Assembly (NCBI RefSeq): GCF_004379255.2
Contig: NC_056046.1
Span: 5,580,001-5,644,000, forward strand
DNA: 64,000 nt
DNA from: Salvia splendens
Taxonomy: Eukaryota > Streptophyta > Magnoliopsida > Lamiales > Lamiaceae
Direction: 5' to 3'
Made by a program: the position numbers and the translations under genes. Shown here one piece after another: positions 56,839 to 64,000 of this stretch. The notes under the pieces were generated by a model. It was not told the DNA's origin, did no database searches, and was given only the letters and a program-made list of their open reading frames with translations. The first letter of the stretch is position 1. Each line of letters opens with the position of its first letter.

Positions 56839-58304
56839 GAGCATCCACTATAGGCGAGGCGCGCCTATAGCCCCGGAGGGGGCGATTCCGGGGCTATCTA
56901 TAGTGGGAGGCACGTCCGCCCCGGGGCGGACGAAAAAAGTGGGGCAGACGCACTATCAGCAGAAACAGGGCGAGGATGGGCGATGGAGGGGCGGCTGGGC
57001 GATAGGCGCGCCGGCCTATAGCGTGGCGGACGTCCGAATTTTTTATTTTTTTAATTCAAATTAATTTACCTATAAATACACCTCATTCCTCTCATTATTT
57101 TCACACCATTCCACCTTTCCCTCACACATGTTTTCTCTCACTAGAATTTGTGGTCTGAAATGGACGATTTATGGAACGACGCGTGGAATTCTTTGATCCA
57201 AGAGGTGCAGTACGAGGCCAAGGAGGAGGAAGCAGCGCGAACGGCGGAACGAGGGGCGGAAGTGGCGTATGGCGCGATTTCTCGTGCGATTACTCGTCGG
57301 CGGACCATCCGACAAGACCATAGCGGAGCGCACCAGCGTCTAATGGCGGACTACTTTGTGGATAACCCCCGTTATCCACCGGAGATTTTTCGCCGGCGAT
57401 TCAGAATGTCCCCGGCTCGAACAACGACATCAATGTTCTTTAGTCATCGCCGCTCTTCAATGACAAGTGCCGGGGCGAGGGTCCAGAAATCAGCTTCCTA
57501 GCCAACGGAACGCAGTACATTAGGGGATACTATGTGGCAGATGAGATATATCCTCGGTGGCCCGTATTCGTGAAGACAATTCGCCAACCGGTATGACCGA
57601 AGAAACAATACTTTGCGCGGAAACAAGAGGGTGCTAGGAAGGATGTTGAGCGAGCTTTTGGTGTCCTCCAAGCGCGATGGGCCATTATACGGTGCCCGAC
57701 ACGAGTTTGACACGAAGTTGATGTCGCAAATATTATGTTACCATGTATCATATTGCATAATATGACAATAGAAGATGAAGAATTTGCGGCAGAGCGCTGG
57801 GCACCGGAAGAGTGCGCAAGTACAAGTAACGGTTTCGCATCCGCGCCGATCCAGATGGGCGTACCACGGAGCAAGGAATATTTGATCTAACGTTTCAGTG
57901 ATATGCGCAGGACCACAACACATACCACACTCCAGGCCGATTTGGTTGAAGAAGTTTGGGCACATAGGGGAGGTGTCGGCGCAGTTTGAACACTATTATG
58001 ATGTTTAATATATTAATATTCGTTGTATAATTTTACCCCCACTTTAATACGACGAAAATGTAGTGTTTAATTTTAATTTCTTCACTTATAGCCGTTTTTT
58101 TATAATTATGTTTGGTCCGATAAATTTAATTACTTATAATTGAATTAAAAAAAATGAAAATTGATTATAAAATTTTGGGGCTATTGGAAGTATCCGCCTA
58201 TAGTGGCGGGCGGAAACAAAAATTTGGAGCTATGAACAAAAAATTTGGGCTATGGATAAAAAAAAGGGGCGGGGCTATGGGAAGACAGCCTATAGTGGAT
58301 GCTC
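56839..58304 (+). mobile_element. PIF/Harbinger element with internally deleted transposase
   Basis: Perfect 17-bp terminal repeats (GAGCATCCACTATAGGC and its inverse) and TAA duplications at 56836-56838 and 58305-58307; 1,466 bp. The GC-rich left end repeats CGGGGC motifs. The transposase inside lost its middle third. The CCACTATA termini link it to the degraded MITE at 3432-3823. Confidence 0.93.
57160..57990 (+). pseudogene. Deleted Harbinger transposase
   Basis: From MDDLWNDAWNSLIQEV to FRRRFRMS (about 57408) the N-terminal part is intact. It then jumps directly to a region matching the SNNDxNVL segment of the paralogues, in a different frame. The first catalytic Asp region (GSIDCMHW) is gone. 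Downstream, YYVADEIYPRWPVFVKTI and ARKDVERAFGVLQARWA remain but are broken by several stops. It cannot encode an active enzyme. Confidence 0.85.
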
Positions 58305-58307
58305 TAA

Positions 58308-58859
58308 AAGACGTAATAGCCCCTACACTCTCTATTAAATTACACATGCTGACATCACTGCTCCACCACCATTGCCGTCACTCACTCACACAGTCACGGA
58401 GCTTTCGCCTCTTTCAAACGAAAATGAAAAAAAACAAAAAGGAGGAAAAAACAAGCAATTTGAATTAATTAAACAACAAAAAAGATGCCCAATCACTAAA
58501 CAGTGCCCACCACCATTTGTTCAGTTCCCCTTTCCCAACACTTTTTTCCTCCACCCCATCCTCTTTGTATTTTCTCTTGCACTTTTCTTCTTGCCCTCGA
58601 TTGCTCCTTTCAAATTAAAAAGAAAATAGAAAACCAAGTTTTTTCGCTGAGATTTCTACTTGGTTTCTTCCCACTCTTCCTCAGAACAGAACCCAATTCT
58701 TTGCTTGCAGTTGAAGCTTGATTTTTTACTAAAAAACTCGCGTTTTTTCGGTTATTTTTTCCTGCTAGCTCAAGATTCGTGTTTTTGGTGATATTTTACA
58801 CATATGCGAAGTGGGTTCTGAAAGGGGAAAAGAGAAGGGTTTGATTTTAGGGGAAGAAT
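58308..58859 (+). promoter_or_regulatory. 5' leader and proximal promoter of the XLG1-like gene
   Basis: CT-rich and T-rich leader sequence (CCTCCACCCCATCC, TTCTTGCCC, TTTCTACTTGG) typical of a plant 5' UTR precedes the ATG at 58860. The Harbinger element ends only about 550 bp upstream of the start codon. Confidence 0.45.
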
Positions 58860-61800
58860 ATGTCGCTGGAGGTGGCGACTGTTGTGGAAGATGCGGTGGA
58901 ATATTCGTTCGCGATGGAATATCACGGGCCTCCGATTACTCGTGAGCTGCCGCGGGCCGTGCCCATCAATGTGGATCGGATTCCGGTGGCCTCCGTCGTC
59001 TCTCCGCTGCCGTTTCCTGACACTTTGTCGCTGCCCGTGGTGCAGCCGATATCCGCGGCAGACATAATCGGCAAGAAGCTAATCAAGGATTTGAAATTGA
59101 GCTCCTCCTCCGCCGAGCTGCTAACCGTTTCGCCGACTTCGGTGATTGCTTTCGAGTCGCAGAATAATGAGGTGAGTGAGGGTTCTTACAGTAAAGAGCT
59201 GGGTTTGGGGACTGAAACTAGCGTTTCTCCTAGCTCGATCATTAATGCATCGGTAGAAAGTGAGACTGAAAATCGCAATAGTAATGATGTCTGTGCTTTG
59301 TCTGGTGAACTGAGCAGTGAGTTTGAGTGTTGCAATCGTGATGATGTGTTGAGTGGAGTGAACGAGATGGGGTATTCTTCGATTAGCCACGATGAGTTTG
59401 TTGGTGGGGTTGGGAGCTCGGGTGTTTTAGGGTCTTCGGATAGCTTTGAGAAGTCGATGGAATTCTCAGGGAGTCTGCGTAAGTCGAGGCTATCGAGTGC
59501 TTATAAGGATACCTTAGACTTCAACGAGTCAAACAGAACCGATTGGGAGTCTAATGAGTCAGTTCTGAGTGCCGATTATCTTTCCTCTAGGGTTTCATCT
59601 CGCAAGTTTGGGGATGGGAATCAAGATTCTGGTGGCGGTGATGTGAGGCGTGCCCCGGTGGTGACATTTTGTGATATTGAGTCGGATGATGAGAATGTTA
59701 ATGATGACTACAGTCGTTCTGAGCCTGAGGTGGTCAGAATGAAGAAAGAACCTGCTGCAAAGGTCAGGAAAGGAGCGTGTTACCGGTGCTTGAAAGGAAA
59801 CCGGTTTACAGAGAAGGAGGTGTGCATGGTCTGTGATGCTAAGTATTGTAATAATTGTGTGCTTAGAGCAATGGGGTCGATGCCTGAGGGTAGGAAGTGC
59901 GTCACCTGCATTGGTTACCCTATTAGTGAGTCGAAACGTGTCTCTTTGGGAAAATGCTCAAGAATGCTCAAGCGATTGCTCAATGATCTGGAAGTTAAGC
60001 AGATAATGAAAGCTGAGAAGTTTTGTGAGGTGAATCAGTTGCCTCCTGAGTATATGTCTGTAAATGGTAGGCCTCTATATCACGATGAGCTGGTCATGCT
60101 CCAGAGCTGCTCTAATCCACCGAAGAAGCTGAAGCCGGGAAATTATTGGTACGACAAAGTATCAGGTCTTTGGGGAAAGGTGAGCTATGATGACCCTTAT
60201 TTACTATCCCGAAGCTTTGTTTTTAGCCATTGCTGATGAAGTTGGTAATATTTTGAATTTCGCAGGAAGGGCAGAAGCCAATACAAATTATTACTCCTCA
60301 TCTCAATGTTGGGGGTCCTGTTAAAGCAGATGCTAGCAATGGGAACACCCAAGTTTACATAAATGGTCGTGAGATCACCAAAGTGGAATTGCGTATGCTA
60401 AAGGTTGGAATTTGGTTATTTATAGGTGTATATTTGAAAACCCCTCTTTCAACAGTTTTTTATAATACTTGTCTTTTGTATTTTATATAGTTAGCAGGTG
60501 TTCAGTGTGCTGGAAATCCACATTTTTGGGTGAATGAAGATGGTTCATACCAAGAGGAGGGACAAAAAAATACAAAAGGCTTTATTTGGGGCAAGGTTTG
60601 GCTTCTGCTTAATCTGTTTTGTACTATTTTATTTTTCCTGCTGGGGAATAAAATCATTAGTTTTCTTCTTATTTTCCCCAACCTTATTGTTGCGACTATT
60701 CAGGCTGGAACAAAGCTGCTTTGTGCTGTTCTTTCTCTCCCAGTTCCCTCTAAATCATCTGATCCTTGTGGAGAACAAATATCTAGCTCAATCAGTCGGA
60801 GCATGCCGGATTATCTTGAGCAGAGAGCGATTCAGAAGCTTCTTCTAATTGGATATAGTGGATCTGGAACAAGTACCATTTTTAAACAGGTAGTGATGAA
60901 GATTCTACCCACAATTATTGCAAGTTGAAACACAATTTCTGATCATATTGTTGGATAAACAGAATATATCTTTATATATCACTTTTCCTTGATGTTTCCT
61001 TTGTTATATAAACATCCCCTTCTCAAAAGCCTAACTTACGGATAGGATAGTTCTTAAGGAGGTGTTTGCTTTGACATTTATGTTTTCATTAGTAAAAGGA
61101 GTGCTTCCATTTATTTCTGTTTCATGGTCTGCCACTGATGTAACAGGCGTTTGGTATGGTTGTTTTCATTATTGGAGGTGTATTCTATGTGTTTGGTTTG
61201 ATGGTAATGCATCAGTGGAATACCTAATAATTCCATCCCTACCCTCTGTAAATTCCTACATTTCCAAAATTGTCCTCATGAAACCCTGGAGATATACACC
61301 CTTATTTCCGCCACCATTTTGAAGCCTCCAACTAGTCGTCTCTTTTTCCCTTTAACTGGTGCTGCTGCTTGAAGCTAATCTCTGTTCGATTCGCGGAAGG
61401 TCTGGTAAGTACTTAGATTTCTCACAACTGCTCTCACACCGTCTCTCCTTCACGGTTTTGTCTCATTGTGTCATGGGCACTTGTAACACTTTTTGTGAGG
61501 GAGGAAAGTAGATTAGAAAGAGACCTCCTTGCTCGCCTTTCCCAAATGCTTTACGCCATATAGCGGAAGAAATTAGGATTGTACGGCGAATAGAGGGGTC
61601 GATTCCAGCATCAGAAAACTAACATTGGTCGGCAATGGTGCGAATTGAGGGGTGTGTGTCTGACAGTGCGATTGGAGGCGAGCTCGAAGAGCTTGAAGAG
61701 CCGGCGGTCGACGAGAATGGAGGAGGGATTCCTCATTCCAGACATAAAAATTTGGGGAGAAAGAATAAATGGCGCTGCTGGGTAATACTTTAAATTGGGG

Positions 61801-64000
61801 AGAAAGAATAATTGGGAGGGTTATTTGAGTAATTGCAAAGACTTAACTACTCTTGAAAGATTGGCCCAGAAAGGTATCAATGTTTTTTCGGCAGATATGC
61901 TAACTAATTAATCGTACATTTATGAGGTGGGCCAGCCTCCTTAACTCGGGCTTGACAGTTATAATAAATGGCAAACCAAACATGAGAAAAGGTCATAAAA
62001 CAGCAGCTAACTCACCCTAAATGCCAAAGCAAACACCTCCTAAGTTGGACGCAAGCCCTTTTCTTAATTTTTTGAGTTTGTAGGACTTCTTATTTGGGTT
62101 TATGTTCGATTTTATGGACTTATTATAATGGTCTTTTACCAACAGTATATGTTTCTTTTAGGCTATAACAACTCTTAGAAAGATGCGAAAACTCGGCCTT
62201 CTTTTCTATATGTTCGTAGCTTGAAATGCCATACATCCTTCCCGGCAACATACCGTTTGATTATGGGGAGGAAGCTGTTATGTAAAATTACATGCGATAC
62301 ATATATGGTGGTGCAGGCTTGCAGCAATGTTATAGACAAATTGACAGTTTTGCTTACTCTTTAGTGTTGAAAGAAAAGATTTGACAGCATTTAACTATCT
62401 GGGCTTTCTTTAATCTCCATTTTATGATATCTCGTGATTGATTTCCATATCAGGGTTTCCAAATTAGATGCTTCAGTTTATGGTAGGATAATAAATATTT
62501 CAACATTTAGCATTTTAACCAGTCTTCTTTTGTTGGATTAGGCTAGAATTCTTTATAAAGACATACCCTTTTCTGAGGATGAGCGGGAACACATTACATT
62601 AGTCATCCAGAGCCATGTGTATAACTATATTGGAATACTACTTGAGGGACGTGAACGATTTGAAGAAGAAAGTTTGCATGAAGTGAGGCAACATCAGTCT
62701 TGTGATGGACCTGATGCTACAACTCCTGCAGGTACATTTTTATCTGATATTCAGTTTCCTTATTTGTTAAATGTAAGTAAAAATATCATTGGTTGGTTTT
62801 ATGTTGGGATTCAATTGTATATACACTAAATATGATTGTGTATTCCTCGTTTGCTTTTTTCGACTGCGTGTGGCAGAGCTTATAAGCTCCCCAACTTTCT
62901 TTGGTAATTTAAACAGAACAATATATTCAACCCAAGTACAAATTACAAATACAACTTCAGTCTAAAGCAACATATAGGACAAATAATTTTTTTTGTGATT
63001 TTAGCCCACCATGGAACTCTTAACTTTACTCACTCCCAAAATTACTCTAAAAAATACTTCTTCGTCTTCAAAGATTCTCCAATTCCTTTCTAACCAAAAT
63101 ACGTACATAGGGCAAGAAAAATGACTTCCCATTACATCAGCCTACAAGCATGAAGAAAAATAATTAGCATACCTTTTTTTCTGTTGTTAACAGTAAACAT
63201 TTACCCGAAAATAAGGTACAAGTATCAGGGAAGGGATGCCAAATACATATTTCGGAGAGTCACAGTTATCTCCATCAAACATGAATAGATAACACAAAGT
63301 GCCCCAGGAGTAAATCCTGCCCGGCGAAAAGTGCCTACTTGTTACTAACAAATTGCCTGCCTACCCTACCATATCCTCATGTCATGACAATTTAAATAGC
63401 TGAAGCTATCGTAACAAATAACATAGCAACTCAAATGAAATTAATCTAAACTAATCGGAAAAATATTTAATGAAAGTTTAGTCAAGGATTGGCTGTCACT
63501 CCTCTATCTATGATATACATAGCTTTTCATTTTCCCTGCACATGTACACCTTCATTAAAGATCATTTGATTCTAGAATTGATGTTGTTAAAACAACTACC
63601 TTTAGTGTACTATATTAAGTGGTCTCTGTTATCTAATTACTTGAACTGGTGAGTACTACTCAATAGCATTGCTCTAAGTGCCGACTGAAGTCTTTTATGA
63701 TTCATTTACATGTCTGCTGTCACAGATTATATGTTATATCTGGATGTAATCCCCCTATCTTTTGGTTTATGATAGGAGATGTTGATGGCAATGGTGAAGA
63801 TACTCCTTATTCAATCGGTCCACGACTGAAGGCATTCTCAGATTGGCTACTTAAAATCATGGCATCAGGATCTTTAGAAGCAATATTCCCTGCTGCTAGT
63901 CGGGAATATGCACCACTGGTTGAGGAGTTGTGTAGTAGTGCTGCTTTCAAGGCAACTTACAAACGGAGACATGAATTGGAAAGCCTCCCCAGTATTTCAA
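58860..64000 (+). CDS. XLG1: Extra-large guanine nucleotide-binding protein (XLG1-like), 3' end outside window
   Basis: Exons 58860-60179, 60266-60402 (read to 60403), 60491-60595, 60704-60889, 62542-62731 and 63776 onward, all GT-AG with agreeing phases. About 721 residues lie in the window; the family is about 850-900. The N-terminal half is acidic/Ser-rich ([20 protein letters not shown]). A Cys-rich region starts near residue 307 ([34 protein letters not shown]). Then come [32 protein letters not shown] sequence and [18 protein letters not shown]. The Galpha-like domain begins with P-loop [16 protein letters not shown] at the end of exon 4, then [10 protein letters not shown] and [16 protein letters not shown]. 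XLGs replace canonical Galpha with Gbeta-gamma in plant immunity, root and stress signalling. Confidence 0.93.
61058..62040. mobile_element. Harbinger-type MITE in intron 4 of the XLG1-like gene
   Basis: 983 bp with terminal repeats GGAGGTGTTTGCTTTGACAT and, inverted from the right, GGAGGTGTTTGCTTTGGCAT, flanked by TAA at 61055-61057 and 62041-62043. No transposase residues. Its termini differ from those of the other Harbinger elements here, so it belongs to another family. Confidence 0.85.

Noticed and set aside
58154..58468. 104-codon plus-strand frame
   Set aside because: It spans the Harbinger right end and the leader of the XLG1-like gene and has no conserved residues.

Overview
The window is nuclear DNA from a flowering plant. 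It has split genes with GT-AG introns, nuclear-type tRNA genes, AT-rich intergenic sequence, and many plant transposons (Ty3/Gypsy Tat lineage, PIF/Harbinger, Stowaway, hAT). Protein resemblance suggests a eudicot, perhaps an asterid such as a Lamiales species, but that is only an inference. No bacterial, phage or CRISPR features are present.

Layout. 1-2.6 kb: first coding exon of an NPH3-like gene running off the left edge, with a 2.0 kb PIF/Harbinger element (intact transposase) about 500 bp upstream of its start. 2.6-8.1 kb: an accessory stretch of Harbinger-type MITEs, an orphan ankyrin/PGG last exon with a nonsense codon, two tandem arrays of about 44 bp period, and an orphan exon. 8.1-15 kb: mostly featureless AT-rich DNA with a small Cys-rich protein gene, a tRNA-Ser(AGA), a Stowaway MITE and a small gene for a plastid thylakoid-type protein. 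15.1-22.7 kb: a complete Ty3/Gypsy (Tat-type) LTR retrotransposon with LTRs that read identical, a perfect 5-bp target duplication, and gag-pro and pol separated by one UAG in a readthrough-type context. 23-25 kb: a small unknown gene and tRNA-His(GTG).

25.3-48.6 kb (minus strand): one very large VPS13-family gene (SHRUBBY/COH1-like). I could join 38 coding exons with consistent phases into a frame of about 3,171 codons. Its introns hold four Stowaway MITEs, one hAT MITE and a local duplication. 50.7-52.2 kb: a two-exon WD40 gene (JINGUBANG-like). 53-58.3 kb: a long-TIR MITE and two more Harbinger elements with damaged transposases; one is broken by a 267-bp tandem duplication with filler DNA, the other by an internal deletion. 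58.9-64 kb: the 5' two thirds or more of an extra-large G-protein gene (XLG1-like), cut by the right edge, with another Harbinger-type MITE in its fourth intron.

The host genes are independent housekeeping or signalling genes (inter-organelle lipid transfer, G-protein signalling, phototropin-type signalling, tRNAs) and do not form a cluster. The distinctive content is the mobile DNA. The most notable signals are the in-frame UAG-CAA-TCA between gag-pro and pol in a very young retrotransposon, and the filler-bearing tandem duplication in a Harbinger transposase. I found no convincing previously undescribed multi-gene system.
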